From the NCBI RefSeq assembly GCF_022179645.1, contig NZ_BPRA01000005.1, positions 62,001 through 126,000 on the forward strand: DNA of 64,000 nt, read 5' to 3'. The translations under genes were made by a program, and so were the position numbers. The notes under the pieces were generated by a model, which worked only from the letters and a program-made list of their open reading frames with translations, made no database searches and was not told the origin of the DNA. Source of the DNA: Methylobacterium thuringiense (lineage in GTDB: Bacteria > Pseudomonadota > Alphaproteobacteria > Rhizobiales > Beijerinckiaceae). Below, one piece after another: positions 50,579 through 62,643 of this stretch; the stretch's first letter is position 1, and each line of letters begins with the position of its first letter.

Positions 50579-51232
50579 GTGACTTCATCCGACACCGAAC
50601 AGGCCGGCCTCACCGAGGCCGGCCGCCTGCTTTTCGCCGGAGCCGCCGACTTCATCGCCGCCGCGCCGTCGATCGGCGTGCTGCCGCCGATGGACGGCGT
50701 CGAGATCGCCTTCGCCGGCCGCTCCAACGTCGGAAAGTCGAGCCTCGTCAACGCGCTGACGGGCCGGAATACCCTGGCGCGCACCTCGCACACGCCGGGA
50801 CGCACCCAGCAGCTCAACTTCTTCAAGATCGGCGAGCGTCTGACGCTGGTCGACATGCCGGGCTACGGCTACGCCGCGGTGGAGAAAGCCAAGGTCGCGG
50901 CCTGGACCGAACTGATCCACGCCTACCTCAAGGGCCGGGCCAACCTCGCCCGCGTCTTCATGCTGATCGACTCGCGCCACGGCCTGAAGGAGATCGACAC
51001 GGACGTGCTCGACGGCCTCGACAAGGCGGCGGTGTCCTACCAGATCGTGCTGACCAAGGGTGACGCGCTCAAGAAGCATGAGATCGACGCGCGCATCGCG
51101 GGCATCCAGGCAGCCATCGCGCGCCGGCCTGCGGCGTTTCCCGAAATCCTGCTGACTTCGAGCCGTGATGACCGCGGCGTGGCGGAGTTGCGCGCTTGCG
51201 TGGCGCGGCTGTTGTCCGAGCGCGGCGCGTGA
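50579..51232 (+). CDS. engB: EngB/YihA ribosome-biogenesis GTPase
   Basis: 217 residues. G1 GRSNVGKSS near 44-52, G3 DMPGYG, G4 TKGD. Involved in 50S assembly. GTG start at 50579, 16 bases after yidC. The GTG of the next gene overlaps its stop. Confidence 0.96.
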   Translation: MTSSDTEQAGLTEAGRLLFAGAADFIAAAPSIGVLPPMDGVEIAFAGRSNVGKSSLVNALTGRNTLARTSHTPGRTQQLNFFKIGERLTLVDMPGYGYAAVEKAKVAAWTELIHAYLKGRANLARVFMLIDSRHGLKEIDTDVLDGLDKAAVSYQIVLTKGDALKKHEIDARIAGIQAAIARRPAAFPEILLTSSRDDRGVAELRACVARLLSERGA

Positions 51233-51600
51233 CCCCACTCGACCGCGTTCTCCTCGCGCTCGCCGGCCTCTCGGGCCTGCTCGGCGTCGCAGCGAGTGCG
51301 GCTGCCGCCCATACCAGCGGCTGCGAGACGCTGAAGACCGCCGCGCAGTTCCTGCTGTTTCACGCGCCGCTCGTCGTTGGGCTCGTGACGCTCGGCGCTT
51401 CCGGGCTGACCGGCCCGCGCATCACCCGCGCGGCGGCGGCCGCGGTGCTGATCGGCCTCGCGCTGTTCAGCGGCGATCTCGCCATGCGGTCGCTGACCGG
51501 CGCCGCCCTGTTCCAGATGGCCGCGCCGTCCGGCGGTTTCGCGCTGATGGGCGGTTGGCTGCTGGTCGCCGTCGCGGCCTTGGTGCCCGTGCGCCGCTGA
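51229..51600 (+). CDS. DUF423 small membrane protein
   Basis: 123 residues, four membrane helices; matches the DUF423 pattern (LLALAGLSGLLGVAASAAAAH, SGDLAMRSLTG). Function unknown. GTG 51229 overlaps the engB stop (GTGA). Confidence 0.85.
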   Translation: MTPLDRVLLALAGLSGLLGVAASAAAAHTSGCETLKTAAQFLLFHAPLVVGLVTLGASGLTGPRITRAAAAAVLIGLALFSGDLAMRSLTGAALFQMAAPSGGFALMGGWLLVAVAALVPVRR

Positions 51601-51603
51601 CTC

Positions 51604-52233
51604 CTACTTGATCAGGTCCGGCAATGGCGGCGTCACACCCGCCGGCAACGCGGTGCGAGCCATGTTCAGGGTCATGGCGAGCAACGTGTAGTAGCCGTTG
51701 ATCCCGGCGAGATCGATCGCGCCCTGTTCCCCGAACTTCTCCACGACACGTGCGTAGGTCTTGTCGCTGACCGCCTTGTTGCGGTGGAGCTCGGTCGCGA
51801 AGGCGTAAACTAGGGTCTCGTCCTCGCCCATCGCGTCGGGGCGGCGTCCCTCCCGGACGGCCTCGACGATGGCCGGATCGAGACCGGCCTTCCGCGCGAT
51901 CGGCTCGTGGATCTGCCATTCGAGCTGCTGGCTCCACTCTCGCGCCGTGAGCAGGATTGTGAACTCGCTGAGCTTCAGCGGCACGACGCTGTTGTAGCGC
52001 AGGTAGAGTCCCATGTTGCTGGCGTTCAGCATCAGTTGCGGGCTGCGCAGCAGCGGCACGAACGGGCCGAACACCGGCACCTTGCGGGCCACCAGGAACT
52101 CTTCGGAGGCCTTCTTCTGGGCCTCGGTCTGCGTGTCGGCCGGGATCTCCGGCATCCGGTCCTGCGCGCGTGCGGCTGAGGGTGCCAGGAGGCCGAACGC
52201 GAAGGCGAGTGCAATGCGCGTACGCATGTTCAT
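51604..52233 (-). CDS. Exported carboxymuconolactone decarboxylase-like protein
   Basis: 209 residues. Signal peptide about 1-23 (ARAQD). All-helical AhpD/CMD-like fold (about 60-200; LSEFTILLTAREWSQQLEWQIHEPIA) but without the CxxC of AhpD, so peroxidase activity is unlikely. Directly downstream of the AtoE gene. Confidence 0.85.
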   Translation of the reverse strand: MNMRTRIALAFAFGLLAPSAARAQDRMPEIPADTQTEAQKKASEEFLVARKVPVFGPFVPLLRSPQLMLNASNMGLYLRYNSVVPLKLSEFTILLTAREWSQQLEWQIHEPIARKAGLDPAIVEAVREGRRPDAMGEDETLVYAFATELHRNKAVSDKTYARVVEKFGEQGAIDLAGINGYYTLLAMTLNMARTALPAGVTPPLPDLIK

Positions 52234-52248
52234 AAATCCCGTCGGCCG

Positions 52249-53718
52249 TCAGCCGGGCAAAACCGGCGGATGATACTCCAGCGTGAAGGCCAGCGCCCAC
52301 AGCAGGAACAGCACAACCGGCAGGTGGAAGATCAGTTGCAGGAAGCTGAAGCCGACGATGTCGCGCGCCTTCAGGCCGAGGATGCCGAGCAGCGGCAGCA
52401 TGAAGAACGGGTTGATCAGGTTCGGCAGGGCCTCCGCTGCGTTGTAGACCTGCACCGCCCAGCCGAGATGCACTTTCAGCTCGTTGGCCGCCTGCATCAC
52501 GTAAGGCGCCTCCAGCAGCCACTTGCCCCCGCCGGACGGCACGAAGAAGCCGAGCACGGCCGAATAGACGCCCATCGCCAGCGGGAAGCTGCCCTGCGTG
52601 TTCAGCGCGACGAAGGCGTGGGTGATGACGTCGGCGATGCTGCTGCCGGCGGCATTCTTGGCGCCCGTCAGGATCGCGGCGATGGCGGCATAGAACGGGA
52701 ACTGGATCAGGATACCGGCGGTGGCGGGCACCGCTTTCCCAAGCGCGTTCAGGAAGCGCTTCGGCCGCCAATGCAGAACGAAGCCGAGCATCAGGAACAG
52801 GAAGTTGTAGGTGTTGAGGTTCGAGATCGCGACGATCCAGTCCTGGCGCGCGAATTCCTGGATCAGCCAGCCGACGGCGAGAAATCCGATCAGGATGGTG
52901 AGCAGCGGGGCGTGTTCCAGCCATTCGCCGGGCTGTCGGGGGCCGGTGATCGGCTCCTCTTCGCGGCGCGGATCGATGCCGAGATCCTGCGCCGTCACCG
53001 CGCTGTCGCGGCCCGGGGCGGAGGCGAGCGCGATCACCGCCGACATCGTGACGAGCACGGCGGCGATGAGCATCGACTGCCAGAGGAAGATCGTCTCGCT
53101 GAAGGGGATCACGCCGGTGATCGGCAAGAGGCTCGGCGGCAGGCTCTTGGCGTTGGCCTGGAGTTGTGCGGCCGAGGACGACAGGCCCATGGCCCAGGTC
53201 GCGCCGAGGCCGAGATAGGCGGCGGCGCCTGCCGCGCGGTAATCCATGCGCAGATCTTCGCGGCGCGCCAGCGCGCGGGCCAGAAGTCCGCCGAAGATCA
53301 GGCTCAGGCCCCAGCTCAGCAGGGAGGACAGCATCGTCGCGATGGCGATGAGGCCGATCGCGCCGCGCCCCGTCTTCGGCACCAGCGCGATGCGGTCGAT
53401 CAGGGCCTGCACGGGCGGCGAGGTCGCGACGACGTAGCCGCCGATGGTCACGAAGACCATCTGCATGGTGAAGGGGATCAGGCTCCAGAAGCCGTCGCCG
53501 AAACTCTTGGTGACCGCCTGGACCGGCGCACCGTTGAGGAGCGCGGCCCCCGCCACGATGACCACGGCGATGGCCACGAACACGAAGGCGTCCGGGAACC
53601 ACTTCTCCGCCCATTCGGTGAAGCGGAGCGCCAGACGCGCCAGGGCGCTTTCCTCTTTGCGTGGTCCTCGGTCGGGGTCGCTGCCCTGCCTCGGTGTCCG
53701 CTGCGCGTGTTCGGCCAT
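52249..53718 (-). CDS. atoE: Short-chain fatty acid transporter, AtoE type
   Basis: 489 residues, about 12 membrane helices. AtoE family: WFPDAFVFVAIAVVIV, SFGDGFWSLIPFTMQMVFVTIGGYVVA. Likely takes up acetoacetate or butyrate. 15 bases before the CMD-like gene. Confidence 0.92.
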   Translation of the reverse strand: MAEHAQRTPRQGSDPDRGPRKEESALARLALRFTEWAEKWFPDAFVFVAIAVVIVAGAALLNGAPVQAVTKSFGDGFWSLIPFTMQMVFVTIGGYVVATSPPVQALIDRIALVPKTGRGAIGLIAIATMLSSLLSWGLSLIFGGLLARALARREDLRMDYRAAGAAAYLGLGATWAMGLSSSAAQLQANAKSLPPSLLPITGVIPFSETIFLWQSMLIAAVLVTMSAVIALASAPGRDSAVTAQDLGIDPRREEEPITGPRQPGEWLEHAPLLTILIGFLAVGWLIQEFARQDWIVAISNLNTYNFLFLMLGFVLHWRPKRFLNALGKAVPATAGILIQFPFYAAIAAILTGAKNAAGSSIADVITHAFVALNTQGSFPLAMGVYSAVLGFFVPSGGGKWLLEAPYVMQAANELKVHLGWAVQVYNAAEALPNLINPFFMLPLLGILGLKARDIVGFSFLQLIFHLPVVLFLLWALAFTLEYHPPVLPG

Positions 53719-53781
53719 GGTCGCCCTCTCCTGCGCAGCATAGGCGCCGAAACCGGGCGCGGCCTCAAGGGACTACGGCGC

Positions 53782-54456
53782 TCAAGGCGCGCGAACGCTC
53801 AGGAATTCCACGGCCTTCGCCTGTTCCGCCACGAAGACGCCCGCGGTCAGCGCGCCGCCATAGACCGCGCCGGTGTCGAGGTTGGTGCGATAGGCATGAA
53901 CCTCCGCGCGCGTGTCCGAGAGCGGCGTGTGTCCATGGACAACGTGGCGGCCGAAATCGTGAGGCTCTGAGAGAAACGGTTCGCGGATCCAGAGTCGCGT
54001 CTCGATGTCGGGATCGGGCACCTCAGCCTCCGGCCGGAAGCCGGCATGGACGTACCAGCGCAGGGCGTCTTCGTGCAGCGTCGGCAGCGCCTCGATCCAG
54101 TCGAGCACGTCGCCGGGCAACTCTTCCGGCCCCGCGGCGCCGAACGCGGCGAGCGTCTCCGCGCCGCCGTTCTGGAGCCAGAGATCGAGGGCGCCGCGCT
54201 CCTGCAGTGTCTTCAACAGCATCGCCTCGTGGTTGCCCATCAGGCAGACGACCGCCTCCTCCTCGCGCCATTGCAGCTTGCGCAAGGTTTCGATCACTCG
54301 CGCACTGTCGGGGCCGCGGTCGATATAGTCGCCGAGGAAGACGAGTTTCCGCGCGCGGCACGCCGCGTGAGCGTCGATTTTTTCGAGCAGGGCGTCGAGA
54401 AGGTCGGCGCAGCCGTGGATGTCGCCGATGGCGTATGTCAGCGTTGCCGCAATCAT
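53782..54456 (-). CDS. Serine/threonine protein phosphatase-type metallophosphatase
   Basis: 224 residues. PPP motifs GDIHGC (11-16), GDYIDRGPDS and MGNHE are intact, and YVHAGFRPE gives the later His. PrpA/ApaH-like bacterial protein phosphatase. Divergent spacing to atoE on the same strand; adjacent to clpB. Confidence 0.94.
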   Translation of the reverse strand: MIAATLTYAIGDIHGCADLLDALLEKIDAHAACRARKLVFLGDYIDRGPDSARVIETLRKLQWREEEAVVCLMGNHEAMLLKTLQERGALDLWLQNGGAETLAAFGAAGPEELPGDVLDWIEALPTLHEDALRWYVHAGFRPEAEVPDPDIETRLWIREPFLSEPHDFGRHVVHGHTPLSDTRAEVHAYRTNLDTGAVYGGALTAGVFVAEQAKAVEFLSVRAP

Positions 54457-54537
54457 CCTCTCGTTGTCGGGGCAAAGTCTTGCCGACGCAATGACGAGGA
54501 CGACACCCGGCGGCGATGACCGCCGCCGGCAGAGCGT

Positions 54538-57168
<2,631 letters not shown>

Positions 57169-57294
57169 GCGTCGATACCCTCATCCCGATCGAACGCCCT
57201 GCCCGGCCAACCGGCACAGCCACGCCCGATGCGACCTCCCGCGGGGTCGGCCCCGCCGGGACACCGACGCCTCATGAGGCCGCCGGTGAGAGGA

Positions 57295-57325
57295 ATTTGG
57301 TGTTGTATATTCGTGACACAAGGGG
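57295..57325 (-). promoter_or_regulatory. Candidate RpoH promoter of clpB
   Basis: On the minus strand CCCCTTG (57325-57319), 18 bases, CCAAAT (57300-57295), close to the alphaproteobacterial sigma32 pattern. A GCGGGG-CCCCGC hairpin (57240-57255) lies in the leader. Confidence 0.45.
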
Positions 57326-57404
57326 TCTGAACGGGCCGACTGCGTAAGCCGAGATCGCTGCTTGGTGGCTTGTCGCGAGGCAGCGCCGGGATTAGCCCGG
57401 TTTC

Positions 57405-58184
57405 ATGAGCCAGCCTTCGGAAATCCGCATCGCGCATCTCTATCGTTACCCTGTCAAAGGGCTCTCCCCCGAACGCGTCGCCTCGGCCGAGCTGGAAACC
57501 AGCGGCTACTTTCCCGGCGACCGGCTCTACGCGATCGAGAACGGGCCTTCGGGCTTCAACGAGGTCGCACCGCGCCACCTGCCCAAGATCGTCTACCTGA
57601 TGCTGATGCGGAACGAGGCGCTGGCCCGGCTGCGCACCCGCTTCGACGACGCATCACACAGGCTCACCATCGAGTACGGAGACGATGCCCCGGTCGTCTA
57701 CGACCTCGGCAGCCGTGAGGGGCGCGATGCACTCGCCGCGTTCATGAAAGGCTTTCTGCCGCACGAATTGCGTGGCGAGCCGCGGGTGCTGGAGGCCCCC
57801 CCGGGCTACCGCTTCACGGATTCGCGGACGGGCTTCGTGTCGTTCATCAATCTCGCCAGCGTGCGCGCGGTCGAGGACTTCGTCGGCGCGCCGGTCGACC
57901 CGCTGCGTTTTCGCGGCAACGTCCTCCTCGACGGTCTCGACCCCTGGGCCGAACTCGACCTCGTCGGCCGCATCGTCGAGGCGCCGGGGGGCGCCCGGCT
58001 CAAGGTTACCGCGCGGACGCAGCGCTGCGCGGCGACGAACGTCGATCCGCAGACCGGCTTTCGCGATCTCGCGATCCCGCGCGCGCTCGACGAGCGGCTC
58101 GGCCACATGGATTGCGGCGTCTATGCCGAGGTGATCGCAGGCGGCGTCCTGCGCGAGGGCGACGCTCTCACGCTCGACAGGTAA
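57405..58184 (+). CDS. MOSC-domain sulfur carrier protein
   Basis: 259 residues. N-terminal beta-barrel (IAHLYRYPVKGLSPERV) then MOSC domain with conserved Cys in RTQRCAATNVDPQTGFRD near 205. Likely a molybdenum-cofactor sulfur-handling or YcbX-type protein. ATG 57405. Confidence 0.92.
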   Translation: MSQPSEIRIAHLYRYPVKGLSPERVASAELETSGYFPGDRLYAIENGPSGFNEVAPRHLPKIVYLMLMRNEALARLRTRFDDASHRLTIEYGDDAPVVYDLGSREGRDALAAFMKGFLPHELRGEPRVLEAPPGYRFTDSRTGFVSFINLASVRAVEDFVGAPVDPLRFRGNVLLDGLDPWAELDLVGRIVEAPGGARLKVTARTQRCAATNVDPQTGFRDLAIPRALDERLGHMDCGVYAEVIAGGVLREGDALTLDR

Positions 58185-58189
58185 AGCGC

Positions 58190-58250
58190 CGCGTTCCGCG
58201 CGGCGGCGGTCATCCGCCGGGCGCGCGGAACGCGACCCTCGGCCGAGGGT
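58190..58250. repeat. Two adjacent perfect palindromes between convergent genes
   Basis: 13-base arms CGCGTTCCGCGCG (58190-58202) and complement (58222-58234) with an inner GGCGG-TCAT-CCGCC stem, then ACCCTCGGCCGAGGGT (58235-58250). Bidirectional termination without T-runs is possible. Confidence 0.7.
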
Positions 58251-58264
58251 CGCGCGAACGACAG

Positions 58265-58504
58265 TCAGTGATCGACAGGCTCGGCCACCGCGGCGAGCTT
58301 GGTGCGCCGTTCGCACATGATCTTGAGGTAGCGTCCGTCTCCGCCTGGAAGGCCTGCCGAGGCAGCGGAGGCCTGGGCGTGCATCATGCACTCCATGGCC
58401 GAATGTGCCGGTGCGACGATGATGTCGAGGGCGGTATCGCGCGAGCAGTCCACGGAGGAGAGCGTGGTCGCGCAGACGAGGGCGACGGCGAGAAGTTCAG
58501 GCAT
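58265..58504 (-). CDS. Small exported cysteine-containing protein, unknown
   Basis: 79 residues. Signal-like N-terminus (MPELLAVALVCATTLSS) followed by VDCSRDTALDIIVAP, AMECMMHAQ and a C-terminal YLKIMCERR. I have seen similar small secreted proteins annotated hypothetical in Methylobacterium (recollection). ATG 58504. Confidence 0.7.
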   Translation of the reverse strand: MPELLAVALVCATTLSSVDCSRDTALDIIVAPAHSAMECMMHAQASAASAGLPGGDGRYLKIMCERRTKLAAVAEPVDH

Positions 58505-58707
58505 GACGGACCCCATTTTCGTGTTGCGAAAAGGTCCGCGGGGTTGCTCCGGCGTGGGAGTCACCGCGTGGTCGTTGCCTGGGCGTCCCCCTCTTGCTTA
58601 TCGTCTTGCGGGCGTATCACGCAGAGGCCGTGCCAAATCTGCCTGAGCACTCCCGGTTGGGGGCCTGACGTGTGATGCATGTCACAGCGCGCGGCGAGGT
58701 CGAACGG

Positions 58708-58917
58708 TCAGTCGCGGGCCTTGAGCCAGGCCGGCTCAGGCTCGCTGCGCGGCATCAGGGCGGCCACGGCGTCGAGGTCGACGGTGAAGTTCTGGGTCAG
58801 GCGATCCCAGATCTCGGCCTGCGACGGCGCATTCTGACCGAAGGCGTGGAGCGCGCGCGCCAGGAGATTGGGGCTGGTCAGTGTCGGGCGCGGGGTGAAC
58901 AGGTCGGTATCGAGCAT
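58708..58917 (-). CDS. Small protein of unknown function
   Basis: 69 residues, start ATG 58917 with AGGA upstream. PTLTSPNLLARALHAFGQNAPSQAE then an acidic tail. Not recognised. Confidence 0.65.
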   Translation of the reverse strand: MLDTDLFTPRPTLTSPNLLARALHAFGQNAPSQAEIWDRLTQNFTVDLDAVAALMPRSEPEPAWLKARD

Positions 58918-59089
58918 GGTCGTGTTCCTGGGCGGCAGGAACACTATCCGTCGGCATGGTTAATCGAGCGTTAAATTTGATCTTTTGTTAAGGCCCGCTC
59001 GTTAAGCAGTCTGCCGAAGCTTTCGCCAGCACCGTCGATCTTATCCCGGCATGACGTGCGCCCGGCGCGCTGTTCCGCAGCGCCGGGGG

Positions 59090-59842
59090 CTAATCCGATC
59101 CGTTCGCCTCGCCGCCGACCTCGCCGAAGATCGGGACGAAAGCCGCCCGCAACGCCATGTCGGCTTCGTCCATCGAGACGATCCGCCCGAGGTCGGCGAG
59201 GCTGGTGACGCCGTGCCGGCGCACCCCGCACGGCACGATGCCCGAGAAATGCGAGAGATCCGGCTCCACGTTGAGGCTGATGCCGTGCAGGCTCACCCAG
59301 CGCCGGACGCGGATGCCGATCGCCGCGATCTTGTCCTCGACGCCCTCCCCCTTCTCCGGACGCCGCACCCAGACGCCGACGCGGTCCTCGCGGCGCTCCG
59401 CGCGCACGTTGAAGGCGTCGAGGCTGGCGATGAGCCAGGCCTCCAGGCTGGCCACGTAGGCACGCAGATCCTGCCGGCGGCGGCCGAGGTCGAGCATCAC
59501 GTAGGCCACGCGCTGGCCCGGTCCGTGATAGGTGAACTGCCCTCCCCGCCCCGTTCGATGCACGGGAAAGCGCTCCGGCTCGACGAGGTCGACGTCCTGG
59601 GCGGAGGTGCCCGCGGTGTAGAGCGGCGGGTGCTCCAGCAGCCAGACGAGCTCTGGGGCATTTCCCCGCGCGATGGCGGCCGCACGCGCCTCCATGGCCT
59701 CCACGGCCTCCTCGTAGCCGACCGGCGTATCGCTCACCCGCCACACCACCGGCGGCGAGCCGGACGCGGGCAGGAACGAGACCGGGCTCACCGACAGGCG
59801 CGGGGTGGAGTTTCGTGGGCCGATCGCCCCGTCGTTTACCAA
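59090..59842 (-). CDS. lipB: LipB, octanoyl-ACP:protein N-octanoyltransferase
   Basis: 250 residues. Transfers octanoate to lipoyl domains. Catalytic Cys in [17 protein letters not shown] near 207-223 and Lys in [18 protein letters not shown] near 174-191; [19 protein letters not shown] is the substrate loop. ATG 59842; first 25 residues are variable, so a later start is possible. Confidence 0.96.
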   Translation of the reverse strand: MVNDGAIGPRNSTPRLSVSPVSFLPASGSPPVVWRVSDTPVGYEEAVEAMEARAAAIARGNAPELVWLLEHPPLYTAGTSAQDVDLVEPERFPVHRTGRGGQFTYHGPGQRVAYVMLDLGRRRQDLRAYVASLEAWLIASLDAFNVRAERREDRVGVWVRRPEKGEGVEDKIAAIGIRVRRWVSLHGISLNVEPDLSHFSGIVPCGVRRHGVTSLADLGRIVSMDEADMALRAAFVPIFGEVGGEANGSD

Positions 59843-59935
59843 GGCTTCACCATAACGCGCGGAAGGTCGGTGCTGGCATCATACCCATGGATCCCGCCGC
59901 GTCGGCGCCGGGGCCATCGGTACAGGAAACGTGGC

Positions 59936-60241
59936 GTGGCCGTTCTCGAAGACCTCAAGGTCGACCTCAAGGTGGTGCTCGGGCGCAGCCACATGCCGCT
60001 GCACATGCTGCTGCGCATGGGCCGCGGCGCCGTGATCGAACTCGAATCCACCGAGACCGATATGGTCGAGATTCTCGCCAACGACCACCCGATCGCGCGC
60101 GGCCAGATCGTGGTGACGGGCAACCGCATATCGATCGAGGTCACCGAGCTGATCCGCAAGGCCTCCGTCATCCGCACCCCCGGCGTGACCATCGGCGAAG
60201 GCGAGGTCCCGATCCTCGAACGGGGCGACGACCGCGCTTGA
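59936..60241 (+). CDS. fliN: FliN/YscQ (SpoA-domain) family protein, orphan
   Basis: 101 residues, a single SpoA domain: VDLKVVLGRSHMPLHMLLRMGRGAVIELES and HPIARGQIVVTGNRISIEVTELI. FliN is a C-ring component of the flagellar switch; here no flagellar genes are near. GTG 59936 with AGGAAAC upstream fits a real start. Confidence 0.9.
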   Translation: MAVLEDLKVDLKVVLGRSHMPLHMLLRMGRGAVIELESTETDMVEILANDHPIARGQIVVTGNRISIEVTELIRKASVIRTPGVTIGEGEVPILERGDDRA

Positions 60242-60389
60242 CGCAAGGGGGCGAGCCGGCGCCGTCGTGCGATTGGCTCGGCGAAAGTGGAAACCGCGCT
60301 TGTGCCTGCCGAAACCATCTGGTACTCGCTGCGCCGCTCACACGGGCTGACCGGCCCCGCTCGCGGCGCTGGCCCGGGACATGTGGCGA

Positions 60390-60474
60390 GCGGCCATGGC
60401 GGAATTGGTAGACGCGCTAGCTTGAGGTGCTAGTCCCGCGAGGGGTGGAGGTTCGAGTCCTCTTGGCCGCACCA
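60390..60474 (+). tRNA. tRNA-Leu (anticodon GAG)
   Basis: 85 bases with long variable arm and CCA. Anticodon loop in GCTAGCTTGAGGTGCTAG. Confidence 0.96.
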
Positions 60475-60495
60475 ACCTAACGGTTGGTGTTTTTT
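60471..60495 (+). terminator. Terminator of tRNA-Leu
   Basis: ACCAACC-TAAC-GGTTGGT stem, then GTTTTTT. The left arm begins in the CCA end. Confidence 0.8.
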
Positions 60496-60544
60496 CTAGA
60501 TCGACGCTTCCGACGATCGAGGCGCAGACTTTGCCCTCGGAGGC

Positions 60545-60620
60545 GAGCGCGTAGCTCAGCTGGTAGAGCAACGGACTTTTAATCTGTAGGTCCTGGGTTC
60601 GAGTCCCAGCGCGCTCACCA
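60545..60620 (+). tRNA. tRNA-Lys (anticodon TTT)
   Basis: 76 bases, CCA encoded; anticodon loop CTTTTAA. Confidence 0.97.
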
Positions 60621-60680
60621 CATTGCTCGGACGGGCTGCCGAGGCCCGGCGTGCGGGTGATCCCGCAAGATCTCACCTCC

Positions 60681-61643
60681 TCATGATTGTATGCGTGTGC
60701 GGGCCTCGTCGAGGATGCGCGCCAGGGAGTTCGCCAGAGCGATACGCGGCTGCCAGCCCGTCGCGCGGGTGAGCGCCGAGGCGTCGCCGCTGGCCGTCGG
60801 AATCTCGGAGGGGCGCAGCCGGTCGGTCGCGATGCGGATTTCGAACGGCACCCGCGCCCTTTCGCGCAGGCCGTCGAGCAGTTCGGAAATCGGCCGGGCG
60901 CGACCCGACCCGACATTGAAGATGCTGGCCGTCTCAAAGTCGTCCGTCCTGCGGATCACGGCGGCATAGGCGGCAACGACGTCGCCGACGTCTAGGAAGT
61001 CGCGCCGGGCGGACAGGTCGCCGACCTCCAGCACCGGCTCGGACAGCCCGGCCTCGATCCGGGCGATCTGGCAGGCGAAGGAGGCGACGACGAAGCGCTC
61101 GTCCTGCCCTGGGCCGATATGGTTGAACGGCCGTAGCGCGACCGACCTGATGCCGGCGGCGGGCAGTACGTCGGCGAGCAGGCGCTCTCCCGCGAGCTTC
61201 GTGCGGGCATAGGTGTTGGCGGGCATCGGCACGGTGCGCTCGTCGAGTGCCGTGCCTGCGAGGAAGGCGCGCCCGTAGACCTCGCCGGAACTCGCGAACA
61301 GGAGGGTGGAGCCCGGCGCACCCGCGATCACGGCCTCGGCGAGATTGAGCAACCCGACGACGTTCGCCTGCCAGGTTTCCGCCGGCGAGCCGCCGGCCTG
61401 ACTCACGGATGAGAGACCTGCGAGATGCAGGATGTGGGTCGGCGCGAAGCCGGCGACGAAGCGCGAGAGGCCGTCACGGTCGAGCAGGTCGATCGCGGCC
61501 AGGATCGCGCCTTCGGGCGCGGCCTTGGAGATGTGGAGGTCGAGCCCCGCCAGTGCGTCGCCCGGCGCCTGGGCCTCGGCCAGAGCCCGCAGCGCGTGAC
61601 GGCCGACGAAGCCGCCGACGCCGGTGATCAGGATACGTGGCAG
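60681..61643 (-). CDS. NAD-dependent sugar epimerase/dehydratase with CTG start
   Basis: 320 residues. Rossmann ITGVGGFVGRHALRAL (N-terminus), catalytic S and YxxxK in FASSGEVYG and TYARTKLAGERLL, then NVGSGRARPISELLDGL. GDP-mannose reductase/dehydratase-like. Open upstream to a TAA, with no ATG/GTG/TTG before the first glycine motif; CTG 61643 with an AGGGGAG ribosome site 6 bases ahead is the best start. GTG 61406 would remove the Rossmann motif. Confidence 0.88.
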   Translation of the reverse strand: MPRILITGVGGFVGRHALRALAEAQAPGDALAGLDLHISKAAPEGAILAAIDLLDRDGLSRFVAGFAPTHILHLAGLSSVSQAGGSPAETWQANVVGLLNLAEAVIAGAPGSTLLFASSGEVYGRAFLAGTALDERTVPMPANTYARTKLAGERLLADVLPAAGIRSVALRPFNHIGPGQDERFVVASFACQIARIEAGLSEPVLEVGDLSARRDFLDVGDVVAAYAAVIRRTDDFETASIFNVGSGRARPISELLDGLRERARVPFEIRIATDRLRPSEIPTASGDASALTRATGWQPRIALANSLARILDEARTRIQS

Positions 61644-62364
61644 CGTCCGCTCCCCTTGCTCGACGCGACGGACGTCGCGTCGCGGTCCGATGGCTTATCG
61701 GACAAATCCGGCTTGCAGACGAGTTTCGCCCATCGGCGCCGTCCTCAAGCCAATTCAGAGCTATGACGCGATGGGTGCCGCAAGGAAGATCGAGCGCGGC
61801 GCCGGGGCCCCCGTCCATCACCGCGAGTTCACGGCCCGGTAAGCCCGAGCCGATACGAACGCATCGCGAGCGCGCTGCTCGCCGCATGTCGGGGAGGCCT
61901 ATCATCGACTCTCGGTCCGTCGCCGCCTATGGCCGCATCCGACACCGCGCCTGTTCACGCAGCCACCGCACGGAGCCCCTCGTCATGAACGCACAGGCGG
62001 GGCCTGGCTCCCGGGACCGGCCCTCCGAGGGCTTCACCGTCGGCGAGCCGCCAGCGTTCGGCGCGCGCAGGAACGAATAGTATCGGGCCCTCATCGGCGA
62101 AAGCCAGCGATTCAGGGCTGGGCCGAATGCTCATGGCGTCTCGTGAAATCTATTCGCGTCGTCGAAACGCCGAATCAACAACTCGAGCGGCTCTGCATAA
62201 TCTCCACGAAGCCCGAGCCGGTCGTGCGCACCCTCCAGCTGAATCGTCGCCTGATCTACGAGGCACGCAGCTGAAAAGGAGCGCGACCTGCTCGATCCAA
62301 CTGAAATTCGTGGCGGACCTCGCATCCGCTGCCTGATCCGATCCAACGCACGGGACGAACGGAA
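61644..62364. other. 720-base region without a recognised gene
   Basis: Various short frames exist (e.g. MNAQAGPGSRDRPSEG at 61985-62080 with a GGAG upstream) but none is conserved or convincing. Lies between the epimerase and gapR; probably contains the gapR promoter. Confidence 0.4.
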
Positions 62365-62643
62365 ATGAGTGAGAACCCCACGTCGAAAAGCGCCGACGTC
62401 AGTTCATCCGAAGGTGTCGCGGCCGACGAACTGAGGCAGTTCATCGAGCGGATCGAAAGGCTGGAGGAAGAGAAGGCGGGCATTGGCGGCGATATCAAGG
62501 AGGTCTTCCAGGAACTTCGCGGCAGGGGCTTCGACGTCAAGGCCGTGCGGACATTGATCCGCATGCGTAAGAAAGATCATAGCGAGCGCCAGGAAGAAGA
62601 AGCGATCTTGGATCTCTATATGCAGGCTCTCGGCATGGTCTGA
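62365..62643 (+). CDS. gapR: GapR-family nucleoid-associated protein
   Basis: 92 residues. DUF2312/Gap[49 protein letters not shown]. Binds overtwisted, A/T-rich DNA in alphaproteobacteria. ATG 62365. Confidence 0.96.
   Translation: MSENPTSKSADVSSSEGVAADELRQFIERIERLEEEKAGIGGDIKEVFQELRGRGFDVKAVRTLIRMRKKDHSERQEEEAILDLYMQALGMV

Noticed and set aside
61637-62080. 147-codon plus-strand frame upstream of gapR
   Set aside because: Arg/Ser/Pro-rich, no start context or conserved motif; may hide only a short peptide.
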